Positions 27,172-35,575 of a stretch of 64,000 nt of DNA are shown here, piece by piece. The notes under the pieces were generated by a model. It was not told where the DNA came from. It ran no database searches and saw only the letters and a list, made by a program, of their open reading frames with translations. Within the stretch, counting starts at the first letter, position 1, and each line of letters begins with the position of its first letter. The DNA is from CAVQFB01 sp963711675 (GTDB lineage: Bacteria; Acidobacteriota; Terriglobia; Terriglobales; Acidobacteriaceae): contig CAVQFB010000002.1 of the NCBI GenBank assembly GCA_963711675.1, positions 429,237-493,236 on the forward strand, in the 5' to 3' direction. The position numbers and the translations under genes were made by a program.

Positions 27172-27654
27172 CTACGCGGCCGCTTGTCCGTCGTACGCTT
27201 TCTGCAAGTCTGCGATGATGATCTTGTCCATCTTGAGCATAGCCTGCATGACAGCTTGCGCTTTTTGAGGATTGGGATCACTCATCAGCTTGCCCAGGGC
27301 CTTGGGAATAATCTGCCAGGAAAGTCCGTATTTGTCCTTGAGCCAGCCACATCTGCTTTTCTCTCCGCCGGCCGAGAGCTTTTCCCATAATTCGTCGACT
27401 TCTTCCTGCGTGTCACAGTCCACAAAGAGCGATATAGCTTCCGTAAACTTGAAGTATGGGCCACCATTCAACGCCATGAACTCCTGGCCGTTGATCTGGA
27501 ATTCGGCGATCATGACCGTGCCCTTGGGTCCGGGACCCGCATCTCCATAGCGAGTCACGCGTCCAAGTTTTGAATTCTTGAAAATGGAAGTGTAGAAGTT
27601 CATGGCTTCTTCGGCGTCATTGTCGAACCAGAGGAAGGGTGTGATTTTCTGCAT
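27172..27654 (-). CDS. PhnB-like VOC protein
   Basis: A 160-residue protein of the PhnB/3-demethylubiquinone methyltransferase-like branch of the VOC superfamily. The start ATG follows AAGGAG. Signature blocks are ITPFLWFDNDAEEAMNFYTSIF, MIAEFQINGQEFMALNGGPYFKF, SLFVDCDTQEEVDELWEKLSAGGE and CGWLKDKYGLSWQIIP. The segment YGLSWQI is typical of this group. Despite the old name, most members are not methyltransferases, and their substrate is unknown. It is followed closely by the MoaD-like gene. Confidence 0.9.
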   Translation of the reverse strand: MQKITPFLWFDNDAEEAMNFYTSIFKNSKLGRVTRYGDAGPGPKGTVMIAEFQINGQEFMALNGGPYFKFTEAISLFVDCDTQEEVDELWEKLSAGGEKSRCGWLKDKYGLSWQIIPKALGKLMSDPNPQKAQAVMQAMLKMDKIIIADLQKAYDGQAAA

Positions 27655-27783
27655 GTTGGTTGGCTCCTTGTGAGTGGCTATGAACTCTTGTCTCTTCGAG
27701 CTCCAGGGGCTGAAAACCCTGTTCTACGGCGAAGCAACGGAGGGCCTGAAGCCGTGCCCTCCGTTTGTCGAACAACATTCGGA

Positions 27784-28968
27784 TTATGCCAGCGTCTGCA
27801 CCTCAACGGAAAGCACAGCGGGAAGATCGCGCACGATCGGATTCCAGCTGTCGCCCGCATCGGCGGACGCATAAACCTGCCCGCCGGTCGTGCCAAAATA
27901 CACGCCGCATTTGTCTAGCGAGTCGATGGCCATGGCGTCGCGCAATACGTTGACGTAGCAGTTGCTCTGGGGCAGACCTTTAGTGAGGGCTTCCCATTCG
28001 TTGCCGCCGGTGCGGCTGCGGTAGACGCGCAGCTTGCCTTCGTGCACGTAGTGCTCGGAGTCGCTCTTGATGGGGACGACGTAGATGGTCTCCGGCTCGT
28101 GCGCATGAACGTCGATGACGAAGCCGAAGTCGGTGGGCAAGTTGCCGCTGATCTTGGTCCACTGGTCGCCGGCATCGTCACTACGCATGACATCCCAGTG
28201 CTTCTGCATGAAGAGCACGCCCGGACGCGACGGGTTCATCGCCACATGGTGAACGCAGTGGCCGACCTCGGCAGTCGGGTTGGGAATGTATTTCGAGTAA
28301 AGGCCCTTGTTGATGGGCTTCCAGCTGTTGCCCCCGTCGTCAGTGCGGAAGGCGCCCGCGGCGGAGATGGCGATGAAGATCCGCTTGGGATTCCTGGGAT
28401 CCAGAATGATCGTGTGCAGGCACATGCCACCGGCGCCGGGTTGCCACTTGGGGCCAGTGCCATGGCCGCGCAGCCCGGACATTTCCTGCCACGATTCCCC
28501 GCCGTCGGTCGAGCGGAATATGGCAGCGTCTTCGACTCCGGCGTAAACGGTGTCGGGATCGGTGAGCGAGGGTTCGAGATGCCACACGCGCTTGAACTCC
28601 CAGGGATGTTGGGTGCCGTCATACCACTGGTGGGTGGTAAGCGGCTTTCCAGTTTCCGAGGTCGCGTCGTAGACGAACTTGTTGCTGTCGCTCTTGGGCA
28701 TGGCCGGCGGAGCGGCTGGCTGGCCGGGCGTGGTTCCGGGCTGATGCCAGGTTTTGCCGCCGTCGTCAGAGCGTTGAATGATCTGTCCGAACCAGCTGCT
28801 GGACTGGGACGCGTAGAGACGATTGGGATCAGCGGGCGATCCCTTGAGGTGGTAGAGCTCCCAGCCGGCGAAGTGAGGACCGCTGACATCCCAGTTTTCA
28901 CGCTTGCCGTCCGAGGTAAGTATGAATGCGCCTTTGCGTGTGCCGACGAGTACACGGACTTTGCTCAT
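27784..28968 (-). CDS. BNR/Asp-box beta-propeller protein (sialidase-like repeats)
   Basis: A 394-residue protein with an AAGGAG ribosome binding site. Repeated Asp-box motifs (SxDxGxTW) are spread along it: RSDDGGKTW, RSTDGGESWQ, RTDDGGNSWK, RSDDAGDQWTK and ASADAGDSWNP. This gives a six- or seven-bladed propeller. The N-terminus (VRVLVGTRKGAFILTSDG) lacks a signal peptide, so it appears cytoplasmic, unlike secreted sialidases. The sialidase arginine triad is not evident, so enzymatic activity is doubtful. Annotated relatives are called exo-alpha-sialidase or WD40/YVTN-like. It heads the small minus-strand gene group. Confidence 0.85.
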   Translation of the reverse strand: MSKVRVLVGTRKGAFILTSDGKRENWDVSGPHFAGWELYHLKGSPADPNRLYASQSSSWFGQIIQRSDDGGKTWHQPGTTPGQPAAPPAMPKSDSNKFVYDATSETGKPLTTHQWYDGTQHPWEFKRVWHLEPSLTDPDTVYAGVEDAAIFRSTDGGESWQEMSGLRGHGTGPKWQPGAGGMCLHTIILDPRNPKRIFIAISAAGAFRTDDGGNSWKPINKGLYSKYIPNPTAEVGHCVHHVAMNPSRPGVLFMQKHWDVMRSDDAGDQWTKISGNLPTDFGFVIDVHAHEPETIYVVPIKSDSEHYVHEGKLRVYRSRTGGNEWEALTKGLPQSNCYVNVLRDAMAIDSLDKCGVYFGTTGGQVYASADAGDSWNPIVRDLPAVLSVEVQTLA

Positions 28969-29040
28969 GCCTTGCTCCTTGATCAGTTCTCAGTTGCGAA
29001 CTTCTTGGTCGACAGACAGGCGGACAGTCCTCCGCATCCT

Positions 29041-29529
29041 TCAGGTTCCGCGCCGGACTCGTCCCAGATTGCGGGCGACACCCTCGTTAAATGTGGGAAT
29101 CAGCGGTGTCGAATCCCGTTCCTGCCAGCGGCGCCGGGTTTCGGCGATGACCTGGTCGCGATTCTTCTCCATGTTGTCGATGAGAGCGCAGGACGCTCCC
29201 GCCTCCTCGTGACGCGATCCCCAAATTAGCAATTCGAGCATGACCGGCGCCAGATCAATTCCTTTTTCCGTCAGCCGGTAGTTCACCTTCCGCCCATCTG
29301 TCTCCTCTTTTTCCTGCAGGATGATTCCGGATGCTTCCAGTTTTCTTAGACGGTCGGACAGGATGTTGGTAGCAATCCGTTCGCCTGCCCCCTGGAAGTC
29401 CTTAAAGGACCGGTAGCTGCGAACCATGAGATCGCGAATGATCAAGAGCGACCAGCGATCGCCGAACCGCTCGAGGGAGAGGCTCACGGGACAGCCGGAG
29501 CGCCGTTCGGGCCTGGGTTTCAGGGACAC
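29041..29529 (-). CDS. HxlR-family transcriptional regulator
   Basis: A 162-residue winged-helix protein. The frame is open to 29874 but homology begins at RSGCPVSLSLERFGDRWSLLIIRDLM, so GTG at 29529 is the likely start. Typical HxlR blocks follow: YRSFKDFQGAGERIATNILSDRLRKLEASGII and KVNYRLTEKGIDLAPVMLELLIWG. The cysteine in RSGCP is at the position used for redox or electrophile sensing in some family members. A perfect palindrome (29552-29568) lies 22 bases upstream and is probably its own operator. The extended C-terminus of about 40 residues is charged. Confidence 0.87.
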   Translation of the reverse strand: MSLKPRPERRSGCPVSLSLERFGDRWSLLIIRDLMVRSYRSFKDFQGAGERIATNILSDRLRKLEASGIILQEKEETDGRKVNYRLTEKGIDLAPVMLELLIWGSRHEEAGASCALIDNMEKNRDQVIAETRRRWQERDSTPLIPTFNEGVARNLGRVRRGT

Positions 29530-29551
29530 AGCCGGACAAGTTATCAATGTC

Positions 29552-29568
29552 ACTTGCACAATGCAAGT
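29552..29568. promoter_or_regulatory. Perfect palindromic operator upstream of the HxlR gene
   Basis: ACTTGCA and TGCAAGT are separated by CAA. Dyad symmetry of this size and AAGT/ACTT content is typical of HxlR-family operators. The position, 23-39 bases before the HxlR start, suggests autoregulation. Confidence 0.7.
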
Positions 29569-29779
29569 TAAAAATGCTGAGGGAAAACGATCTGTGAGCC
29601 TGGAAACCGATGGATCGGTCTGGACCAGCGCCGTCCCTCGATTTGACTTTGGAATCTGACAGGAGCAATATTCCGTCGTTTTCGTCCCAGGTGACACCCA
29701 CGTGGGAGCCCATCGGACCCCAGGGAAGAAGAGGCAATTCCAGAAGTGCCTCCAGGCTCGGTATTTCTTCGGTACAACC

Positions 29780-30145
29780 ATGCCTGCGCAGTACGTCATC
29801 GACAGGGCGCTTCTCACCGTGTTGACCAAGTTCAGCGGTGAGCTAACTTTTGGCGAAGTTGTCGAGCACATCAAGAAGCTGGGTACCGACTCGGATTTTG
29901 ACCGAACCTTCGCCGAGATCGTTGACCTTAGCGAGGCGACGGACGTTCAACTGGATTACCTGGATTTCCAGCGACTTAAAAGCATCGATCCCTTCTCCGA
30001 AGGGTCGCGTCGAGCTTTTGTGATTCCCTCCAGAAACGTGGTCTACGGCGTGACCCGTATGTTTCAGGCGCTGCGCGAGGGCGAGGCTCACATCGAAATC
30101 TTCGAGAGTGCAGAAGATGCTCGGCGGTGGGTGTCGGAAGGCTAA
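29780..30145 (+). CDS. SpoIIAA/STAS-like small protein, function unknown
   Basis: A 121-residue cytoplasmic protein. Of the possible starts, ATG at 29780 begins the protein-like part (MPAQYVIDRALLTVLTKFSG), whereas the longer frame from 29702 overlaps the regulator's control region. It has alternating strands and helices: GELTFGEVVEHIKKLGTD, FAEIVDLSEATDVQLDYLDFQRLK, SRRAFVIPSRNVVYGVTRMFQ and HIEIFESAEDARRWV. The final block is what SpoIIAA-like proteins show (xxVFxxxxEAxxWL). No phosphorylation serine could be assigned. It is divergent from the HxlR gene. Confidence 0.65.
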   Translation: MPAQYVIDRALLTVLTKFSGELTFGEVVEHIKKLGTDSDFDRTFAEIVDLSEATDVQLDYLDFQRLKSIDPFSEGSRRAFVIPSRNVVYGVTRMFQALREGEAHIEIFESAEDARRWVSEG

Positions 30146-30306
30146 GCGCGATTTTTTCCCAGTTCCCAAGAAAAATTGAAGGGCGAGCCGTGACCAGCCG
30201 TTTTGGCGCATACGAGCCGGAACTTTCCAGGCGGTGCGTCCGTACCTTTAATTGACCGCAGTTTAAAGACATTCCTGTTTCGCGCCGTGCGCGCCGAGGA
30301 GAGGTC

Positions 30307-30660
30307 ATGGACGGAAATATTGTTGGGCTAGTGGCGGTAATCATGGTGTTCGGGATCCCGTTGGGCGCGATGTACACGTTTTATCGAGTGCGGAAGCTGC
30401 GCAGTGAAGAGCGGCTGGCGGCGATCGCGCGAGGAGTGAGCGTGCCCATGCAACCGGAGCTTCCGGAGGCGGCCCGTTCCCGGCGATCCGGCATTTTGCT
30501 GGTCACAGGGGCGCTCGGCTACATGGCGACATTCGCGCTGATCGCACGGGTAGAGTCGGATGCCTGGACAGCCGCCGCGTTCGGATTCATTCCGCTGGCG
30601 GTGGGTATTGGGTTCTTCGTCGATTCAGCCCTGATCCGGCGGGATATGCAGGCTTCGTGA
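30307..30660 (+). CDS. Small membrane protein (DUF6249-like)
   Basis: A 117-residue inner-membrane protein with GAGGAGAGG five bases before the ATG. It has one N-terminal helix (NIVGLVAVIMVFGIPLGAMY), a basic cytoplasmic stretch (RVRKLRSEERLAAIARGV) and two more helices (GILLVTGALGYMATFALI and AAAFGFIPLAVGIGFFVD). The phrase RSEERLAAIARGV is typical of small DUF6249-like proteins often found beside anti-sigma or stress genes. The function is unknown. A hairpin follows at 30711. Confidence 0.7.
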   Translation: MDGNIVGLVAVIMVFGIPLGAMYTFYRVRKLRSEERLAAIARGVSVPMQPELPEAARSRRSGILLVTGALGYMATFALIARVESDAWTAAAFGFIPLAVGIGFFVDSALIRRDMQAS

Positions 30661-30710
30661 GTGCGAAAGCGAGGTCACGCGCAAGCGCGGCGCCGAGCCA
30701 CAAATAAGTA

Positions 30711-30738
30711 GAGGCGAACGCCCAAGCCCGTTCGCCTG
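30711..30738. terminator. Hairpin between convergent genes, possible terminator
   Basis: GAGGCGAAC and GTTCGCCT form an eight-pair stem around a C-rich loop. No T run follows on either strand, so termination is uncertain. It lies between the membrane-protein gene and the convergent small exported-protein gene. Confidence 0.4.
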
Positions 30739-30784
30739 ATACCTGATCGTCTGATGCGAAGTATTTGGAGTACCTAAGGTTGGA

Positions 30785-31042
30785 CTATTTTCGGTCGTCG
30801 TGATCGGCGAATTCCACCCCGGCTCTAACTTCCTGAATGGCACTCTGAGTCAGATCCAGAGCCTTCTCCCGGTGGCCGCCTTTGTCATGTGCCGCCATTT
30901 CTAACTCCTTCTTGGCTTCCTCGAGATGGTGCAGAGCGGCGCGCATATGCGGCTGTCGCTCGTCGGCGAGAGCGCGATATCCCGCCAGTGATCCCAGGGT
31001 CAATGCAATGGTCAAAGCGGACGTAGCAAGGTAACGTTTCAC
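30785..31042 (-). CDS. Small exported helical protein
   Basis: An 85-residue protein. GTG at 31042 stands seven bases after AAGGAG and begins a signal peptide (MKRYLATSALTIALTLGSLAG, cleavage near ALA). The mature part is short, charged and helical (HMRAALHHLEEAKKELEMAAHD, REKALDLTQSAIQEVRAGVEFA) and ends in DDHDDRK-like acidic and basic residues. Similar His-rich helical exports are common in acidobacteria and proteobacteria, with the phrase M..AL..L..A...L..A..D.GGHR.KA. Function unknown; periplasmic location is predicted. Confidence 0.75.
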   Translation of the reverse strand: MKRYLATSALTIALTLGSLAGYRALADERQPHMRAALHHLEEAKKELEMAAHDKGGHREKALDLTQSAIQEVRAGVEFADHDDRK

Positions 31043-31121
31043 TCGTTTTCTCCTTGGGAATGCAGATTGGGTTCCATGATGGTGCACGAAAACGAGCTTC
31101 CGAGTCCAGTCGAAAACGCTT

Positions 31122-31361
31122 CTAGACGCGGTGGAACATTAACGTCGGAGGTATCTCCACGTCCTGTTGCCGCCCCGCCTTCGCGCTGGGGAGAAACTGC
31201 TGGCAGTCATGCCCGTCGTACCAGCGTCTCGCGATACGCTGCTGGAATTCGAGGGGAGTCTCAGGGGTCAAGGGTTTCTGGATGTGAAACCGCCATTCAC
31301 AGAGACTGCAGAAGAAGCCGGCAACGGCACCATCGCTGGGCCAGGAAATCATCTCGCGCAT
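31122..31361 (-). CDS. Small protein with a possible zinc-binding CxxC...HxxC pattern
   Basis: A 79-residue protein. ATG at 31361 follows AAAGG at six bases and is preferred over 31391. It contains WPSDGAVAGFFCSLCEWRF, then a helical stretch and YDGHDCQQF. The CxxC pair and the later His/Cys could bind zinc in a C2HC-like finger. The layout is W-S-D-G, C-S-x-C-x-W-x-F, then a helix and H-x-C. I associate it with short unnamed acidobacterial proteins, but this is memory of a pattern, not a search. Function unknown. Confidence 0.55.
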   Translation of the reverse strand: MREMISWPSDGAVAGFFCSLCEWRFHIQKPLTPETPLEFQQRIARRWYDGHDCQQFLPSAKAGRQQDVEIPPTLMFHRV

Positions 31362-31631
31362 AGGAGACCTTTTCGAACGGATGCCGCGCACCGCGGCCTC
31401 TCGAAGAAATCGGCTCGAATTCTAAATTCCGAATGTTGCAGAAGTATGAATTCTTTTCGACAGACCGCGCTTCAGGACGTGTCAGAATTTGTCAACCGTG
31501 CCGAGACAGTTGAATTTCGGTGCTGAGATATACTTCTCCACATTAGCGGAGAGAGTTTTGGCGGAAGGCTGGCGCAATTTCCACAATTTGTGTTTCGAAC
31601 TTGGAATCGTAGTTCGTGAGGGAACAGGATC

Positions 31632-32723
31632 ATGGCCTTTTGCGTGAATTGCGGTTCGAAGTTGCTTGAGAGTGCTGCTTTTTGCACAGAGTGTGGATCG
31701 CCGATCGAGAAAACAGAACCGGCGCCACCAACGGAGACGGTTCCAGCAGCCGAGCCGGTGGCGGCAGCACCGTTGCCGCCAGTCGTTGAGTTGCCGCAGG
31801 CCGAACCGCAGGCCTTACCGACGACAGATGCGGAACGATCCGTGGATGCCGATCTCCAGGCGCACGTCGCGGAAGCGACGAAAGCGTTTGCACCTGTTCC
31901 ATCTCCATCGGATGCGCCGACTACAGAACTTCCTGCCGCTGTCGAAGCGTCGACGACTGTGACAGAAGCTGCTCCGGCAGAAGCGCTGCCCGTGGTTGAG
32001 GTTGAGCCAACACCCGCCGTTGAGGTCGAGCCGACGCCTGCGGTCGCTGAGCCGGTCTACGTTGCGGTGCCACAGGCCATTCCAGCTCAGGTTGACACAG
32101 CCGTTCCTGACACTAGTGTTCCAACCCCTCCGGTCCAAATGTCAACGGCGCCTGCCGCGCCAGTTGCGCCTGCAAAAAGCGGCGGCGCTCTGAAGATCAT
32201 CCTGATTGTGTTCGCGGTGATTGCCGTGATTGTAGTCGCCATTGTGGGAGCGGGCGTCTACTTCGGTTACGATAAATTTCAGGAAGCGAAGCAGTCGTTA
32301 GGCATGAACAAGGGCACGAGCAGTTCAGAAGGGAAGACGACGGCCGCCGATCCGTGCGCGCTGGCGACGAAAGAGGAAGTGAGCGAAGCTTTTGGCAGCA
32401 TGATCACCAGCGCAGTGCCGCACGGAAACAAGTGCACCTATTTGATCGCAAACTCAGGAAACCGGGGCATCACAGTCGCAGTTTTTTCGGGGGATGCGAG
32501 CGCCAACTTCCGTCTCGCGGTGAGTGGAGCAAAGGCTCAGCCCCTTGATCTAACCACGGGCCAATTCAGCCCGTCCGGGCAACAGGCTGCGTACGCGTTC
32601 GGCACTCTTTATTTCTATCAGAGCGACACATTTGTGACCCTCTATATGAGTGGCGCGTACGCGGGAGCGGACGCGCCTCAGAAGGCTGCTGCTATCGCCC
32701 GAAAGATGGCCACGCACATGTAA
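31632..32723 (+). CDS. Zinc-ribbon membrane protein with Pro/Ala-rich linker and exported C-terminal domain
   Basis: A 363-residue protein in four parts. Residues 1-26 form a zinc ribbon (FCVNCGSKL and FCTECGSPI). Residues 30-175 are a low-complexity linker rich in Pro, Ala, Val, Glu and Thr, with an imperfect repeat VEVEPTPA. A membrane helix spans about 183-206 (LKIILIVFAVIAVIVVAIVGAGVYF). The C-terminal domain (about 235-363) is outside the membrane, with two cysteines (ADPCALATKEEVSEAFG and HGNKCTYLI) that could form a disulfide. It resembles DUF3558-type lipoprotein domains. The ribbon faces the cytoplasm. Function unknown; it may sense or scaffold at the membrane. Confidence 0.72.
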   Translation: MAFCVNCGSKLLESAAFCTECGSPIEKTEPAPPTETVPAAEPVAAAPLPPVVELPQAEPQALPTTDAERSVDADLQAHVAEATKAFAPVPSPSDAPTTELPAAVEASTTVTEAAPAEALPVVEVEPTPAVEVEPTPAVAEPVYVAVPQAIPAQVDTAVPDTSVPTPPVQMSTAPAAPVAPAKSGGALKIILIVFAVIAVIVVAIVGAGVYFGYDKFQEAKQSLGMNKGTSSSEGKTTAADPCALATKEEVSEAFGSMITSAVPHGNKCTYLIANSGNRGITVAVFSGDASANFRLAVSGAKAQPLDLTTGQFSPSGQQAAYAFGTLYFYQSDTFVTLYMSGAYAGADAPQKAAAIARKMATHM

Positions 32724-32881
32724 GGCCATCGCGCGCGGCGAACCTCATCTGCAAACTGCAACTTTAATCCTCCGCCCGGTCGTAACTAGGCGGGTGGGTC
32801 TGCAGTCGTTAAAATAAAGGAATACGCTCAGGATGGCGCGGTGAACCCTAAACATAAGGAAAGTGTGAGGGAAACTCAAAA

Positions 32882-35545
32882 GTGACCCAAGTGGGACAAG
32901 CGCGGGATGTGAGTTCTGTGTTGACGTTGGAGGAGATCAAAGAGCTGGCGGCGGAGACCGGAAAGCCAGCCGAGACTCTGACGAAGGTGGTGGCGCTGAT
33001 TGCGAAGCGCTTTCAGACAGAGGTGTGTTCCGCGTATCTGCTGGAACCTGACCGCACGAACCTGGTGCTGGCGGCTACGGTGGGATTGCGGCCGCAGGCC
33101 GTGGGAACGCTGCGTATGGGTCTGAACGAAGGGTTAGCCGGCTTGGTGGCAGAGCAGGTGCAGCCGGTGGCGGTCGAGCAGGCGAGGAATCATCCCCGGT
33201 TCAAGTATTTCAGTGAGGCAGGAGAAGATGCGTACCAGACGTTCCTGGGCGTGCCGCTGATCGATCGAGGAGTTCTGCAAGGGGTGTTGGTAGTGCAGAC
33301 GGTCGAAGCCCGGAGTTTTCGTGAAGACGAGATCAAGATGCTCGTCGATGCGGCGGGACAAGTGGCGCACGTGGTCAGCGAAGCCCGCACGCTCGACCGG
33401 TTCGTCGCTCCGGCGCAGGAGCGGCTGTGGGCACTGGCTCGGAACCTCTGGTGGAGCTGGGACCACGATACCAGCAGTCTTTTCCGGGATCTCGATGCGG
33501 CGCGCTGGCGACAGCTGAATCACAATCCGGTGGCGCTGCTGGCGGAGATTCCGCTGGCAGGAATCGAAAAGCGCGTGCGCGAGCAGGTGTTGCACAGCCG
33601 AATCAACTACGCCTACCGGCGTCAACGTGAGTATCTGGAGGCGGACCGGACTTGGGGCGCGAGGCACGCGGGCATTCTCCGGCCACGTCCGGTAGCATAT
33701 TTTTCCGCTGAGATCGGATTGCATGTTTCGGTTCCGGTCTACTCGGGCGGGTTGGGCGTACTGGCGGGCGATCACATCAAGAGCGCATCGGATTTGGGCA
33801 TTCCTCTGGTTGCCGTAGGTTTGTTCTACGGTCAGGGTTATTTCCGGCAACGCCTTGACCGCAACGGCTGGCAACAAGAGGAGTACATCGAGACCGATGT
33901 TTATCAAATGCCGATGGAACCGGCCATCGGGACCAACGGCCAGCCGGTGACGGTGCAGATTGAGACGCGCAACGGATCGATCCGGGCAAAAGTGTGGCGC
34001 ATGAAGGTGGGGCGCTGCGATTTGTTGCTGCTGGATTCGAATGTGGAAGGGAATGCACCCGAGGATCGCGAGCTGACTTCGCGCTTGTACGGTGGCGACG
34101 GGCGCGTTCGCATCCGGCAAGAGTTGCTGCTTGGAGTGGGAGGGTTCCGTGCCCTGAAGGCGATGGGAATCACCCCCGGCGTGCTCCACTTGAACGAAGG
34201 CCACAGCGGTTTCGCTGTGCTCGAAGGCATACGCACACGTATGCAGGAGGAGGGCGTAGCTTTCGAGCATGCGGCACGGCGGGTTTCACGCGAGGTGGTC
34301 TTCACCACTCATACGCCAGTACCAGCGGGTCACGACAGATTTCCGGCTGATCTTGTGGAGGAGCACCTGGGACCTTTGCGCGACCAACTTGGGCTTCCAC
34401 ACGAAAGACTTCTGGAACTGGGGCGGCAGTATCCCGACAATCACGAAGAAGACTTCTGCATGACGGTGCTCGGTCTGAAGCTGTCGCGGCGCGCGAACGC
34501 GGTGTCAGCGCTGCACGGGGAAGTATCCCGGGCGATGTGGACGGGTGTGAAGGCGATCAATGGACATACGGTGCACATCGGACACATCACCAACGGAGTG
34601 CATGTGCCCTCGTGGCTGTCCCCACAGATGTTCCGGTTGTATGACCGGCACCTCGGCCCGGGATGGCACGAGCACAGCGGAGAAGCGAAGATCTGGGAAG
34701 GCATCGAGAACGTCGATGACGGGGAGTTGTGGGAGACGCATTTGAGCCTGAAGGCGAGGCTGCTGGAATTTGTGCGGCAGCGCGCGACAGATCAGGCGAA
34801 GTACCGCGGCGAAGGCGAGGAAGTGCTGCAGCGGCTGGGACGGGTGTTGAGTCCCGACGCGCTGACCATCGGGTTCGCGCGCCGTTTTGCGACGTACAAG
34901 CGAGCGAACCTGATCCTGCGGGACATTGAGAAGCTGGCGTCGATGGTGAACGATCCCAAGCGGCCGGTGCAATTCATTTTTGCAGGGAAAGCGCATCCCC
35001 GCGACGAACCCGGCAAGCGCGTGCTGCAGCAGGTTGCGGAACTGATGCGCAACGAGCAGTTCGCGGACCGCTTTGTATTTGTGGAAGATTACGACATCAA
35101 CGTGGGGCGTCACCTGGTGCAAGGCGTCGACGTGTGGCTGAACAATCCGCGCCGACCGCTGGAGGCCTCGGGGACGAGCGGTCAGAAAGTCGTCCTTAAC
35201 GGTGGGCTGAATCTCTCGGTTCTCGATGGCTGGTGGGCTGAGGCGTACGACGGCCTGAACGGATTTGCGATCGGAAACGGCAGAACTCACTCCGACATGG
35301 ATGTTCACGACGAACGCGACGGCGAGAACCTGTACCGGGTACTGCGCGACGAGGTTATCCCACTCTTTTATCAGCGCGACAGCTACGGGCTGCCGCGAGG
35401 TTGGATCAAGCGCATGAAGCGCACGATTCGCACCCTGGGATGGCGTTTCAATGCGAACCGCATGGTGATGGACTACACGCTGAAGTGTTACATCCCGGCG
35501 GCGGGCGGCGCCTCGAGCGACATGAGGTCACCGAGCCGGTTGTAG
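32882..35545 (+). CDS. Alpha-glucan (glycogen) phosphorylase with N-terminal GAF domain
   Basis: An 887-residue protein starting at GTG. Residues about 15-165 form a GAF domain (LTKVVALIAKRFQTEVCSAYLL, GLAGLVAEQVQPVAVEQARNHP, FLGVPLIDRGVLQGVLVVQT). The rest is a family 35 phosphorylase of the short, bacterial alpha-glucan type: RNLWWSWDHD, SAEIGLHVSVPVYSGGLGVLAGDH, HLNEGHSGF, THTPVPAGHDRF and the cofactor site EASGTSGQKVVLNGG. Lys769 in SGQK is the pyridoxal-phosphate lysine (SGMK in most relatives). It releases glucose 1-phosphate from glycogen or maltodextrin. The GAF domain, like that of PtsP, suggests allosteric control by a small ligand. No other glycogen genes are near. Confidence 0.93.
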   Translation: MTQVGQARDVSSVLTLEEIKELAAETGKPAETLTKVVALIAKRFQTEVCSAYLLEPDRTNLVLAATVGLRPQAVGTLRMGLNEGLAGLVAEQVQPVAVEQARNHPRFKYFSEAGEDAYQTFLGVPLIDRGVLQGVLVVQTVEARSFREDEIKMLVDAAGQVAHVVSEARTLDRFVAPAQERLWALARNLWWSWDHDTSSLFRDLDAARWRQLNHNPVALLAEIPLAGIEKRVREQVLHSRINYAYRRQREYLEADRTWGARHAGILRPRPVAYFSAEIGLHVSVPVYSGGLGVLAGDHIKSASDLGIPLVAVGLFYGQGYFRQRLDRNGWQQEEYIETDVYQMPMEPAIGTNGQPVTVQIETRNGSIRAKVWRMKVGRCDLLLLDSNVEGNAPEDRELTSRLYGGDGRVRIRQELLLGVGGFRALKAMGITPGVLHLNEGHSGFAVLEGIRTRMQEEGVAFEHAARRVSREVVFTTHTPVPAGHDRFPADLVEEHLGPLRDQLGLPHERLLELGRQYPDNHEEDFCMTVLGLKLSRRANAVSALHGEVSRAMWTGVKAINGHTVHIGHITNGVHVPSWLSPQMFRLYDRHLGPGWHEHSGEAKIWEGIENVDDGELWETHLSLKARLLEFVRQRATDQAKYRGEGEEVLQRLGRVLSPDALTIGFARRFATYKRANLILRDIEKLASMVNDPKRPVQFIFAGKAHPRDEPGKRVLQQVAELMRNEQFADRFVFVEDYDINVGRHLVQGVDVWLNNPRRPLEASGTSGQKVVLNGGLNLSVLDGWWAEAYDGLNGFAIGNGRTHSDMDVHDERDGENLYRVLRDEVIPLFYQRDSYGLPRGWIKRMKRTIRTLGWRFNANRMVMDYTLKCYIPAAGGASSDMRSPSRL

Positions 35546-35575
35546 TCAATTCACGTGGTTCACTGCGTGAACTCA

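Noticed and set aside
28042..29229. Long plus-strand frame of 395 codons
   Set aside because: It lies antisense to the BNR-repeat and HxlR genes, which have clear motifs and ribosome binding sites. High GC makes such antisense frames common here.
33134..34270. Minus-strand frame of 378 codons within the phosphorylase gene
   Set aside because: Antisense shadow of the GAF-phosphorylase gene.
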